A stretch of DNA of 10,685 bases from CG2-30-51-40 sp041753575 (GCA_041753575.1 JBGSUA010000170.1:1-10685); one strand, 5' to 3'. Positions 1 through 7,005 are shown, numbered from the stretch's first letter. Program-made: numbers and translations. The notes: generated from the sequence alone by a model not told the origin.

Positions 1-1
1 G

Positions 2-1309
2 AGCGCACAGACCGGGACAGTTACCGTCGCGGCAGGGGCGACTGAGAGCACTGAAGGAGGAAAGCTCAAGGGGACGGAAGGAGACAGCACCACCTCCTAT
101 GGAAAGGATGCCGGAGTGGCAGGCGCATCAAGTACATTCATAGGAAGATCGGCCGGTAACGCAAACAGCTCAGGTAGCGTCAATACCTTTGTGGGTCATG
201 AGGCCGGTAAGAGCAACACAACGGGCCCTGAAAACACCTTTGTCGGGGCCTATTCAGGAGCCCAAAACACAACTGGAGAGAATAACACATTCGTGGGCAG
301 GTCAGCCGGTTCAGCCAATTTGGGAGCGAGCATGAACACCTTTGTGGGCGCATCATCCGGGCAGATGAACACGGTCAGCAACAACACTTTCGTGGGAGCT
401 CTTGCCGGTAATGAAAACACGACAGGTAGTTCCAACACTTTCCTGGGCGCATACGCAGGCAAGCATAACAGCAATGGCATTTTAAACACCTTCGTGGGAA
501 GGGCGGCTGGTGGCTCAAACATTGGTGGGCAATACAACACCTTTATAGGGAATTTGGCCGGAGAAGCCAATATAAGTGGCGATTACAACACCTTCATAGG
601 GGAGAGCGCCGGCATCAAAACGACATCAGCCAGCTACAATACCTTTATTGGAAGGAGCGCCGGTTCATCAAATATTGACGGCGCACGAAATACCTTTATA
701 GGACACGAATCCGGATTTAAAACCACCTCCGGCGCATATAATACTTTTCTGGGATACCGTACAGGATACTCAAACACGAACGGATCTCAAAACATCTTTT
801 TGGGTTATGAAGCCGGTCGTAATGAAACTGGTTCAAGCAAACTCTATATCCACAACTCTGACTCTTCGAGTCCCCTGATATACGGAGACTTCAGCTCACG
901 CCAAGTCAAGATCAACGGAACCTTAAGCATCGCCGACCTGTCGGCAGCATCAGACATATCCCTCAAGAAAGACGTACAGGCCCTTGAGGGCTCCCTTGAG
1001 AAGATCGCAAACCTCAAGGGCGTAAGCTACAACTGGCGCACTGAGGAATATCCGGACAGAGGTTTTACAGAAGACAGGCAGATCGGTCTTATTGCCCAGG
1101 ATGTTGAAAAGGTCCTGCCCGAGCTTGTAAGAACCGATAAGGATGGCAAAAAGTCTATTTCCTATGACAAGCTCACGGCGGTGCTCGTTGAGGCCATAAA
1201 GGCCCAGCAGGCCGAGATGGAGGCCAACAGGGCAATGCTGGCGGCAACGAAGGCAGAGATAGAGGAACTCAAGGGACTAGTCAGGCAAATGACTTCCAAA
1301 AAACTGTAA
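2..1309 (+). CDS. Repeat-containing fibre/adhesin-like protein with C-terminal S74 self-cleaving chaperone domain (5' partial)
   Basis: The reading frame is open from the window edge to TAA at 1307-1309, giving 435 visible residues; the true start lies upstream. The GTG at 116 is in frame but has no convincing ribosome site and cuts into the domain, so I do not use it. Residues 44-280 are fourteen units of about 17 residues (NTFVG..AG..NTTG). They resemble beta-roll repeats of trimeric fibres. Residues ~317-420 match the S74/intramolecular chaperone domain: SDISLK holds Ser317 (950-952) and Lys322 (965-967) with the five-residue spacing of the known Ser-Lys dyad, then IGLIAQDVEKVLPELV and ISYDKL. 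The last ~40 residues form a charged heptad-like coiled coil. In this family the chaperone drives trimer assembly and cleaves itself off just before the serine. The visible part has no signal peptide or anchor, so location is unknown. Nearby genes are metabolic, not phage. Confidence 0.88.
   Translation, partial: SAQTGTVTVAAGATESTEGGKLKGTEGDSTTSYGKDAGVAGASSTFIGRSAGNANSSGSVNTFVGHEAGKSNTTGPENTFVGAYSGAQNTTGENNTFVGRSAGSANLGASMNTFVGASSGQMNTVSNNTFVGALAGNENTTGSSNTFLGAYAGKHNSNGILNTFVGRAAGGSNIGGQYNTFIGNLAGEANISGDYNTFIGESAGIKTTSASYNTFIGRSAGSSNIDGARNTFIGHESGFKTTSGAYNTFLGYRTGYSNTNGSQNIFLGYEAGRNETGSSKLYIHNSDSSSPLIYGDFSSRQVKINGTLSIADLSAASDISLKKDVQALEGSLEKIANLKGVSYNWRTEEYPDRGFTEDRQIGLIAQDVEKVLPELVRTDKDGKKSISYDKLTAVLVEAIKAQQAEMEANRAMLAATKAEIEELKGLVRQMTSKKL
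131..841 (+). repeat. Fourteen in-frame 51-nt coding repeats (NTFVG motif)
   Basis: Thirteen units of 17 residues and one of 16 (the fifth, ending NTVSN) run without interruption. The conserved skeleton is N-T-F-[VIL]-G-x-x-[AS]-G-x-x-N. Codons vary between copies (for example nacacctttgt, aacaccttcat, aatacctttat), so the repeats are diverged at DNA level and kept at protein level. That points to structural selection rather than recent slippage. The later units (residues ~180-280) depart more from NTTG at the turn. Confidence 0.9.
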
Positions 1310-1530
1310 TACTACCGGAGCTCGGAGATGGCCCCTTCTTCCCGATAGGCATCCCTCCCCGGGCTCATAACCAGCACCCATCTCCCAATGCGACCGATAT
1401 AACCAGCAAGCCTTTACTAACCCCCCATGCCCGGGTATAGCGCAACCAGGAATTAGAATTAATCGTCAATCCGGGGATATATTCATGATCTTCCGTGCCC
1501 CATCTTGACACGATCCTCAAATTCTTTCTC

Positions 1531-1559
1531 TTGACATATCCGATACCATAATATAAAAT
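1531..1559 (+). promoter_or_regulatory. Strong sigma70-type promoter for the iclR-gcl operon
   Basis: A perfect -35 box TTGACA (1531-1536) is followed after 17 bases by TAAAAT (1554-1559, five of six matches to TATAAT). An overlapping TATAAA at 1552-1557 is an alternative at 15 bases. Transcription would start near 1566, giving a leader of about 20 nt before the ATG at 1587. A second TTGACA at 1505-1510 has no matching -10 box. No clear IclR-type operator palindrome was found over the promoter. Confidence 0.7.
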
Positions 1560-1586
1560 GATGTTCCGTATTGTGGAGCGCTAGAA

Positions 1587-2333
1587 ATGAAGTCCCTGCA
1601 CAAAACACTGGACATAATCGAAATCATCGCAGAAAAGGGAAGCATCGGTATAAGAGAGCTTTCCTCATTGGTGGGATTTCCTGTGGGAACTACTCACAGG
1701 ATAGTGGCGACTCTGGCAAAGAGGCGCTTTCTTGTGCAAGATCCCGCTACGAGAAATTATTCGCTCTCTCTGCGTTTCCTTGAACTGGGCACAAGGGTTC
1801 AGCAGCAGTTTAACCTTACCTCAATAGCCAGACCCTATCTTGAAAAGCTGGTGCAGGAAACCGGCGAGAGCGCAAACCTTGCGGTGCTCGACCGAGACGA
1901 CGCCGTGTATCTGGATCATGTAAGGAGCAATCACATGCTTCAGCTCTTTACCCGCCTTGGGGCAAGGGTTCCCCTTTACGCAACAGGCGTGGGAAAGATG
2001 TTTCTGAGCCAGCTCAGTGAGCAGGAACTGAAGGATTATCTGGCCCGCACAGTCATGGTCCCCCGAACATCCCATACAATCCTAAATAACGGGGCACTCT
2101 CAAAGGAGCTGGCTCATATAAAGAAGGTCGGCTTTTCAGTGGATAACGAAGAAATGGAGGAAGGGGTTCGTTGTGTTGCGGCACTTGTCTTGGATCACCG
2201 AAAGAAGCCTGCCGCAGCTCTTTCCCTGTCAGGGGCCGTTACCCGCATCACATTTGAACGAATTGAATATTTTGGAGAGATGGTAAAACAGTACGCGATC
2301 AGGATATCGGAGTCGCTGGGATTTAATAGTTAG
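1587..2333 (+). CDS. IclR-family transcriptional regulator
   Basis: 248 residues, the usual IclR length. The N-terminal winged helix-turn-helix spans about residues 5-60, with the helix-turn-helix at ELSSLVGFPVGTTHRIVATL. The effector-binding domain occupies about 75-245 and shows family hallmarks: YATGVGKMFLSQLSEQEL, then DNEEMEEGVRCVAALV and ALSLSG. These proteins bind promoter DNA as dimers or tetramers and respond to small acids such as glyoxylate, pyruvate or aromatic acids. The ATG has TGGAG (1574-1578) eight bases upstream and a strong promoter just before it. The stop is 42 bases from the next gene, same strand, so autoregulation together with the downstream genes is likely. E. coli AllR, the glyoxylate-responsive IclR member, also sits directly before gcl, so glyoxylate is a reasonable guess for the effector. 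The operator and ligand are not visible in the sequence. Confidence 0.93.
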   Translation: MKSLHKTLDIIEIIAEKGSIGIRELSSLVGFPVGTTHRIVATLAKRRFLVQDPATRNYSLSLRFLELGTRVQQQFNLTSIARPYLEKLVQETGESANLAVLDRDDAVYLDHVRSNHMLQLFTRLGARVPLYATGVGKMFLSQLSEQELKDYLARTVMVPRTSHTILNNGALSKELAHIKKVGFSVDNEEMEEGVRCVAALVLDHRKKPAAALSLSGAVTRITFERIEYFGEMVKQYAIRISESLGFNS

Positions 2334-2360
2334 TTACCAAGGTGCTAGATCCTTAAAAAG

Positions 2361-2368
2361 GAAAGGAG
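2361..2368 (+). promoter_or_regulatory. Ribosome binding site of the gcl-like gene
   Basis: GAAAGGAG lies seven bases before the ATG at 2376. It supports that start, as does the N-terminus MPKMTAMEAA, which aligns with MAKMRAVDAA of E. coli Gcl. Confidence 0.75.
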
Positions 2369-2375
2369 AAATACT

Positions 2376-4073
2376 ATGCCAAAGATGACTGCCATGGAGG
2401 CTGCCGTAAGGATACTTCAAAGCGAAGGAGTAAGACACATATTCGGAATACCGGGAGCGGGGATACTTCCCTTCTATCGGGCGCTAAAGGATTTGGGCAC
2501 AATCAAACACATGGTTACCCGTCATGAGGAAGGAGCCATTCACATGGCGGACGGCTATGCCAGGGCCATCGGAACTGTTGGGGTATGCGCCGCCACATCA
2601 GGCCCGGGCGCAAGCAACTTTGTGACAGGCCTTTACACCGCTCAGGTGGACTCCATCCCGATCCTTGCCATAACCGGCCAGAACGTGAGGTCACAGTTAG
2701 GCCGGGAGGCATTTCAGGCCGTTGACATAGCTGAGATAGTAAAGCCCGTCGTAAAGAAATCCTATTGCGTGAAGGAACCAGCCATGGTTCCGTGGGTCTT
2801 CAGAGAGGCATTCAGGATAATGAGGGAAGGAAGACCTGGGCCGGTGTTGATTGATCTCCCTCTGGACGTTCAGCGCGGCGAGATAGAGTATGATCCGGAA
2901 ACTGACGCGCCCCTCCCCGTCTTCAGGATGCCCCCAAACAAAAAGCAGGTTGCAAAGGCCCTTGACATGCTCCTTGCCGCCGAAAAACCTGTGATGCTGC
3001 TTGGGGGAGGCGTCATCGTAGCGGATGCCTGCGAGGAATTTGTCGCAATCGCAGAGGCCCTGCAGATGCCCGTTGTAGCATCCTACATGGGGAAAAGCGG
3101 CATCCCCTGGGATCACCCGCTTATGGCAGGTCAGGTGGGCATTCAGTGCAATACAAGGTCGGGAAATCAGATCTTTCTTGAATCGGATCTGGTCCTTGCC
3201 GTTGGAGCCCGCTTTAACGACCGCCACACCGGCGACATAAATGTTTACAAAGGAAATCGAAAATTCATCCACATAGATGTTGACCCTGGCCAGCTCGGTA
3301 AAAACCTCATGCCCCATTTGGGTATATGCGCGGACGCCAAATTGACTCTGCAGGCCATCCTTGATGAGATAAAGCTGCGCAGCATCAAGCCTCAGATAAC
3401 GGACTGGTCAGGCAAGGTGCCTCACGTGCGTCAGTCTCTCGAGAGAAAGACAGACTATGATGAGACTCCGATAAAGCCACAGAGGGTTTTTAAGGAGATA
3501 AATGAATACTTTGATCCTGAAACCGTGTTTGTTACCTGTATAGGGCTCAATCAGATATGGTCGGGCCAGCTTCAAAAGATTTCAAAGCCCAGACACTATC
3601 TCGACTGCGGCGGCGCAGGGCCTTTGGGCTGGGATCTGCCGGCCTCAATAGGAGCCAAGGTTGCCCGACCGGACAAACAGGTGGTAATGGTGGTGGGAGA
3701 CTTCGGATTTCAGTTCTGCATGGAGGAACTCCCCGTTGCCGTCATGTACAAGACGCCCTTTGTGTGCGTGGTGCTTAACAATGGTTACCTTGGTCTCATA
3801 CGTCAGGCCGAAAAATACAACTTCGACATGAATTATGAGGTCCAGATATGGTATGAAACACAGGCAGAAAACCAGGGACGCGGCTTTGATTTTGTGAAAT
3901 TCGCTGAGGCCTGCGGCGCCAAGGGTGAGAGGATCACTAATCCCTCTGAACTCAAAGAGGCCTTCAGGCGAGGGGTCAAGGCCGGAGTGCCCTATGTGAT
4001 AGATGTAATACTTGAGAGAGAGACGGACTGCTCCATGGGGGCAGCCATTAACTCCGTCAAGGAATTCGTATAG
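2376..4073 (+). CDS. gcl: Glyoxylate carboligase-like thiamine-diphosphate enzyme (tartronate-semialdehyde synthase family)
   Basis: 565 residues against 593 in E. coli Gcl, shorter at the C-terminus. The family reaction is 2 glyoxylate to tartronate semialdehyde plus CO2, with ThDP, Mg and a structural FAD. Three domains are seen: N-terminal pyrimidine-binding (1-~165), central FAD/TPP_enzyme_M type (~190-330), and C-terminal pyrophosphate-binding (~370-540). Gcl-like stretches, compared from memory, include EAFQAVDIAEIVKPV, RPGPVLIDLPLDVQ, ARFNDRHTGD, GGAGPLGWDLPASIGA and LNNGYLGLIRQ. The metal motif begins GDF, as in Gcl, instead of the usual GDG, and ends NN about 27 residues on. Residue 51 is Glu (2526-2528), where E. 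coli Gcl has Val51; Glu is the canonical ThDP-activating residue. It may therefore be a Gcl of ancestral type or an acetolactate synthase-like enzyme using another 2-oxo acid. Overall likeness and the preceding IclR gene favour Gcl; substrate certainty is moderate. Confidence 0.82.
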   Translation: MPKMTAMEAAVRILQSEGVRHIFGIPGAGILPFYRALKDLGTIKHMVTRHEEGAIHMADGYARAIGTVGVCAATSGPGASNFVTGLYTAQVDSIPILAITGQNVRSQLGREAFQAVDIAEIVKPVVKKSYCVKEPAMVPWVFREAFRIMREGRPGPVLIDLPLDVQRGEIEYDPETDAPLPVFRMPPNKKQVAKALDMLLAAEKPVMLLGGGVIVADACEEFVAIAEALQMPVVASYMGKSGIPWDHPLMAGQVGIQCNTRSGNQIFLESDLVLAVGARFNDRHTGDINVYKGNRKFIHIDVDPGQLGKNLMPHLGICADAKLTLQAILDEIKLRSIKPQITDWSGKVPHVRQSLERKTDYDETPIKPQRVFKEINEYFDPETVFVTCIGLNQIWSGQLQKISKPRHYLDCGGAGPLGWDLPASIGAKVARPDKQVVMVVGDFGFQFCMEELPVAVMYKTPFVCVVLNNGYLGLIRQAEKYNFDMNYEVQIWYETQAENQGRGFDFVKFAEACGAKGERITNPSELKEAFRRGVKAGVPYVIDVILERETDCSMGAAINSVKEFV

Positions 4074-4090
4074 CAGGGAGGAGTTACAAG

Positions 4091-5374
4091 ATGTCGGATT
4101 TAAAAGAGCGAGCCTCGGCTGTGCTGAGGGAGTTCAAGAAGGATACATATATATTCGGAAGCGGCGTGCTTGATGAGGCGCCCGGAGCCTTTGCCTCCCA
4201 GATGGGTGAAAAGGCGATGTTTGTCGGCCCGGTGGGGTTTGACTGGTTTGAGCCCATAAGGGAGAGGATATTTTCTTCCCTATCAGGCGCAGGGGTAACG
4301 GTGATTGATACGGCTCGCAGCGCGGCCCCCAACGCCCCCTTTGTTGATGTTTACCGGCTCCACAGCCACATAATGCACAAGAAACCGGACATGGTGGTAG
4401 TGGCCGACGGCGGCTCAGGCATAGACGCGGTTAAGGCCGCCGCAATGCTTGCTACCCTTGGCGACATACAGCCTGAAATAGACCCGTTTTTCGGGGTGGG
4501 CGAAGTCACTAAGGTGTGCAAGGCTTCCGGGAGAACCATTATGCCTGTCGTCGCTATAATGCTCGCGGCAAGCTCAGGAGCCCATCTCACCAAGTATTCC
4601 AACATAACAGACCCGATAAGAGGCCAGAAAAAGCTGATAGTGGATGAGGCAATCATACCACCCAGATCCGTCTTTGATTATGACGTAACTATGACCCAGC
4701 CCATGAGCCTTACTCTGGATGGAGGGCTTGACGGAATAGCCCACTGTCTTGAGGTTTATTTTGGGGCTGCGCCCCAGATTCAGGATAGGGCCAGGGAGGT
4801 AGCCGAAATAGGGATAGAGTTGATAATAAAGGGGCTGACCGAAGTAAAGAAGAACCCCAGGGATAAGGAAGCGCGCACGCTCCTGGGTCTCGGAACCGAT
4901 TTAGGTGGATACGCCATAATGATCGGTGGAACTTCAGGCGCGCATCTCAACAGCTTCTCCCTTGTTGACGTCCTCAGCCACGGAAGGGCCTGCGCCCTAA
5001 TGAATCCTTATTACACAGTGTTTTTCGCTCCCGCCATAGAGGACAAGCTCCGGGTAATAGGGAGGATATACAAACGATGCGGATATATGGAAGAAGATGT
5101 TGAGTCTCTTGCCGGAAGAGAGCTCGGACTGGCGGTAGCCGGGGCCATGATACGCTTTAGCGCATTCCTCGGTTTCCCCACTTGTCTTAAGGAGGTCGAG
5201 GGGGTAAGCACCGCTCACATAGCGCGCTGTATTACCGCGGCAAAAGACCCGCAACTGGACATGAAACTAAGAAACATGCCGGTGCCTCTCAACGCGGGGC
5301 TGGTTGAAGAATACATGGGGCCGATACTTCAGGCCGCATGGGACGGGAACCTTCAGAATATAAAGAACATGTAG
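4091..5374 (+). CDS. Iron-containing (type III) alcohol dehydrogenase, possible tartronate-semialdehyde reductase
   Basis: 427 residues, somewhat longer than the usual 380-400. The NAD(P)-binding half shows ADGGSGIDAVKA (residues 105-116), equivalent to the family GGGSxxD. Probable metal ligands are Asp214 and His218 (LDGIAH) plus His285 and His297 (GAHLNSFSLVDVLSHG). The last pair is 12 apart rather than the 14 of FucO, suggesting a shorter loop in this subfamily. The enzyme should be cytoplasmic and interconvert an aldehyde or ketone with an alcohol using NAD(P)H. It follows the gcl-like gene by 17 bases with GGGAGGAG at 4076-4083, so the two are co-translated. Because tartronate semialdehyde is the Gcl product and no GlxR/GarR-type reductase is in view, reduction to glycerate is a plausible role, but this is inference from position. 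A hydroxyacid-oxoacid transhydrogenase or another hydroxyacid dehydrogenase remains possible. Confidence 0.85.
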   Translation: MSDLKERASAVLREFKKDTYIFGSGVLDEAPGAFASQMGEKAMFVGPVGFDWFEPIRERIFSSLSGAGVTVIDTARSAAPNAPFVDVYRLHSHIMHKKPDMVVVADGGSGIDAVKAAAMLATLGDIQPEIDPFFGVGEVTKVCKASGRTIMPVVAIMLAASSGAHLTKYSNITDPIRGQKKLIVDEAIIPPRSVFDYDVTMTQPMSLTLDGGLDGIAHCLEVYFGAAPQIQDRAREVAEIGIELIIKGLTEVKKNPRDKEARTLLGLGTDLGGYAIMIGGTSGAHLNSFSLVDVLSHGRACALMNPYYTVFFAPAIEDKLRVIGRIYKRCGYMEEDVESLAGRELGLAVAGAMIRFSAFLGFPTCLKEVEGVSTAHIARCITAAKDPQLDMKLRNMPVPLNAGLVEEYMGPILQAAWDGNLQNIKNM

Positions 5375-5384
5375 AGGTTACTCC

Positions 5385-6674
5385 ATGAAGGTAGATCTTC
5401 TCTATGGGAAGAAAGGCCTTGTCCTTGACGTTCCGGACGGAGTCAAAGCTACCGTCATAAGGAAGCGGCCCATGAAGCCCCTGCCCGACGCAGGGAAGGC
5501 TGTCACAGAGGCGCTCGTAAACCCTGTCAGATCTTCCGCCCTGGCGGCGCTTGCCGCCGGAAAGAAGACCGCCTGCATACTAATCTGTGACATAACCAGA
5601 CCAGTTCCCAATGGGACTATCCTTCCTCCCGTCATTGAATGCCTCGAGGGAGCCGGCATATCCAGGGACAATATCCTCATACTGGTTTCAACGGGCCTCC
5701 ACAGGCCAAATGAAGGCGATGAACTCAGAGAGATAATCGGCTCGGAGGAAATATTCAAGACGGTGAGGGCGGAAAACCACTTCGCAAGGGACAGGGATGC
5801 GCACGTAAACCTTGGCGCCACCACGGGCGGCATCCCCATCATGATAGACAGGCGATTTGTCGAGGCCGACGTAAAACTGGTTACAGGGCTCGTTGAGCCT
5901 CACTTCATGGCCGGCTATTCCGGGGGTCGAAAGGTGATCGCCCCTGGAATCGCCTATCAGGACACAATATTGAGGTTTCACACTTCCAGAATCCTGGAAC
6001 ACTGCAAGGCGGTCAACTGCGTTATTGAAGGCAATCCCCTGCATAATGAACAGGTGGAGATAGTAAGGGCCATAGGCGGTGTTGTTGCTTTAAATGTGGT
6101 CATTGACGAAGACAGACGAATAGGCTTTGTCAATTTTGGAGAGGTTGAAAAGAGCCACATGGAGGCGGTGTCTTTCATGAGAAGACACGCGGAAGTGGAA
6201 GTGCCGAGACGCTTTTCAACCATTGTAACCACAAGCGCGGGTTATCCCCTTGACAAGACTTACTATCAGACCGTAAAGGGAATGGTAGGGGTGATAGACA
6301 TCCTTGAGCCCGGCGGTGACATCATAATAGCAAGCGAATGTTCCGAGGGGATGGGAAGCCGTGATTTCGTCGAGGCCCAGCGTGTGCTGTGCCGGATCGG
6401 CCCGGAAAAGTTCATGGCCATGCTCGACGGCCGCGAAAAAGCCCTGGTTGATGAGTGGCAGACGGAGATGCTCCTCAAGGCCACAAGGAAAGGGACCGTG
6501 CATCTTTTTACCGCGGGTCTCAGGGAAGAGGACTATAGGGACATATTCGTGAAAAGGATCACATCCGTTGAAGAAGCCGTAAAGGAAAGCGTGGCAAGAA
6601 GCGGCAGAAACGAGATCGCGGTGGTGCCTGAGGGCCCATACGTGATACCTCTTTTCGAGGAAGCGTCGAGATAA
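5385..6674 (+). CDS. larA: LarA-like nickel-pincer-nucleotide racemase/epimerase (DUF2088 family)
   Basis: 429 residues, normal for LarA homologues. The N-terminal domain carries CDITRPVP (Asp69, Arg72) and STGLHRP (His106). The cofactor site follows: EPHFMAGYSGGRK with His173 and Lys183, then His199 (FHTS) 16 residues further. These spacings match L. plantarum LarA His108, His174, Lys184 and His200, where Lys tethers the nickel-pincer nucleotide and His200 binds nickel. The enzyme is therefore probably active and moves a hydride on and off the alpha carbon of a 2-hydroxy acid. Known family substrates include lactate, malate, phenyllactate and hydroxyglutarate; which one applies here is not visible. 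The cofactor-making genes larB, larC and larE are not in the window. The start lies 10 bases after the previous stop; GAGGT at 5374-5378 overlaps that stop, suggesting translational coupling. The symbol denotes family, not proven lactate specificity. Confidence 0.86.
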   Translation: MKVDLLYGKKGLVLDVPDGVKATVIRKRPMKPLPDAGKAVTEALVNPVRSSALAALAAGKKTACILICDITRPVPNGTILPPVIECLEGAGISRDNILILVSTGLHRPNEGDELREIIGSEEIFKTVRAENHFARDRDAHVNLGATTGGIPIMIDRRFVEADVKLVTGLVEPHFMAGYSGGRKVIAPGIAYQDTILRFHTSRILEHCKAVNCVIEGNPLHNEQVEIVRAIGGVVALNVVIDEDRRIGFVNFGEVEKSHMEAVSFMRRHAEVEVPRRFSTIVTTSAGYPLDKTYYQTVKGMVGVIDILEPGGDIIIASECSEGMGSRDFVEAQRVLCRIGPEKFMAMLDGREKALVDEWQTEMLLKATRKGTVHLFTAGLREEDYRDIFVKRITSVEEAVKESVARSGRNEIAVVPEGPYVIPLFEEASR

Positions 6675-6762
6675 TCCTTACGGCAAAGACCGATTGAACC
6701 GAAACGGCTCACATTTATTAATAGTTTCGGAATTGCGCGGCCATACCGCAGGCGTGGTTGGC

Positions 6763-6805
6763 CCCGGAACCCAGTCTTTCCGGGATGTCGGATAAACTCC
6801 GGCAT
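6763..6805. repeat. Two back-to-back hairpins (REP-like element)
   Basis: CCCGGAA (6763-6769) pairs perfectly with TTCCGGG (6778-6784) across an 8-base loop. The next base begins a second stem: ATGTCGGA (6785-6792) pairs with TCCGGCAT (6798-6805) across 5 bases with one G-U wobble. Abutting GC-rich stems are typical of dispersed repetitive extragenic palindromes. A transcript could use them as a 3' stabiliser for the upstream operon; that is inference. Confidence 0.65.
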
Positions 6806-6853
6806 GACTAATGACCTGATAGTTGATGTACGAGTGATAAGTTCTGGTAACAT

Positions 6854-6866
6854 CCCAATAATTGGG
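6854..6866. repeat. 13-bp palindrome CCCAATAATTGGG
   Basis: A perfect inverted repeat, CCCAAT-A-ATTGGG, centred on 6860. TGGT (6845-6848) and ACCA (6873-6876) flank it as an additional, looser inverted pair. Its size and symmetry suit a dimeric repressor's operator, but it is more than 200 bases before the glcD-like start and upstream of the candidate promoter. Function is unproven. Confidence 0.35.
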
Positions 6867-6876
6867 GGTAAAACCA

Positions 6877-6972
6877 CTGGATTCCGGCTCCAGGATCGAG
6901 GTCCGGGATATGCTTCGCCGGAAAGACGGAACAAGCCAACTATTTGTCATTCCAGCGAAAGCTGGAATCCGG
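6877..6972. repeat. Dispersed palindromic repeat unit with GAAA-loop hairpin
   Basis: The unit is bounded by CTGGATTCCGG (6877-6887) and CTGGAATCCGG (6962-6972), which share an inverted GGATTCC/GGAATCC core. Its right part is a perfect 8-bp hairpin, ATTCCAGC (6949-6956) and GCTGGAAT (6961-6968), around a GAAA loop. A weaker TCCGG/CCGGA pair lies at 6902-6906 and 6918-6922. Read on the minus strand it encodes RIPAFAGMT, a peptide commonly seen in false ORFs over high-copy intergenic repeats of proteobacteria and relatives. Copy number cannot be judged from this window. Confidence 0.6.
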
Positions 6973-7005
6973 AAATATCGCGGCGAAAACAGTCGCCCCG
7001 ATTTA

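Noticed and set aside
54..60. AAGGAGG resembling a strong Shine-Dalgarno
   Set aside because: It encodes Glu-Gly-Gly in the open frame and has no start codon 5-10 bases downstream.
250..570. Minus-strand open frame within the repeat gene
   Set aside because: Shadow of the repeat codons; low-complexity Pro/Ala/Leu translation, no ribosome site, no domain.
131..841. CRISPR-like or tandem non-coding repeat array (51-nt period)
   Set aside because: The periodicity is at protein level in one frame, with synonymous variation between units and no identical repeats or unique spacers.
116..1309. GTG at 116 as the start of the repeat protein
   Set aside because: The frame is open to the window edge, the codon sits inside a repeat-like unit (YGKDAGVAG), and no ribosome site precedes it at a proper distance.
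2697..3317. 206-residue minus-strand open frame opposite the gcl-like gene
   Set aside because: Lies wholly within a well-supported ThDP enzyme gene; its translation has no recognisable domain.
2376..4073. Plain acetolactate synthase large subunit (ilvB)
   Set aside because: GDF metal motif, AFQAVDI..KPV, RPGPVLIDLPLDVQ and the IclR neighbour fit Gcl better, and no regulatory subunit or ilvC lies nearby; not fully excluded because of Glu51.
6699..6730. Rho-independent terminator after the racemase gene
   Set aside because: Stem is only 7 bp with an 18-base loop and no following T-run.
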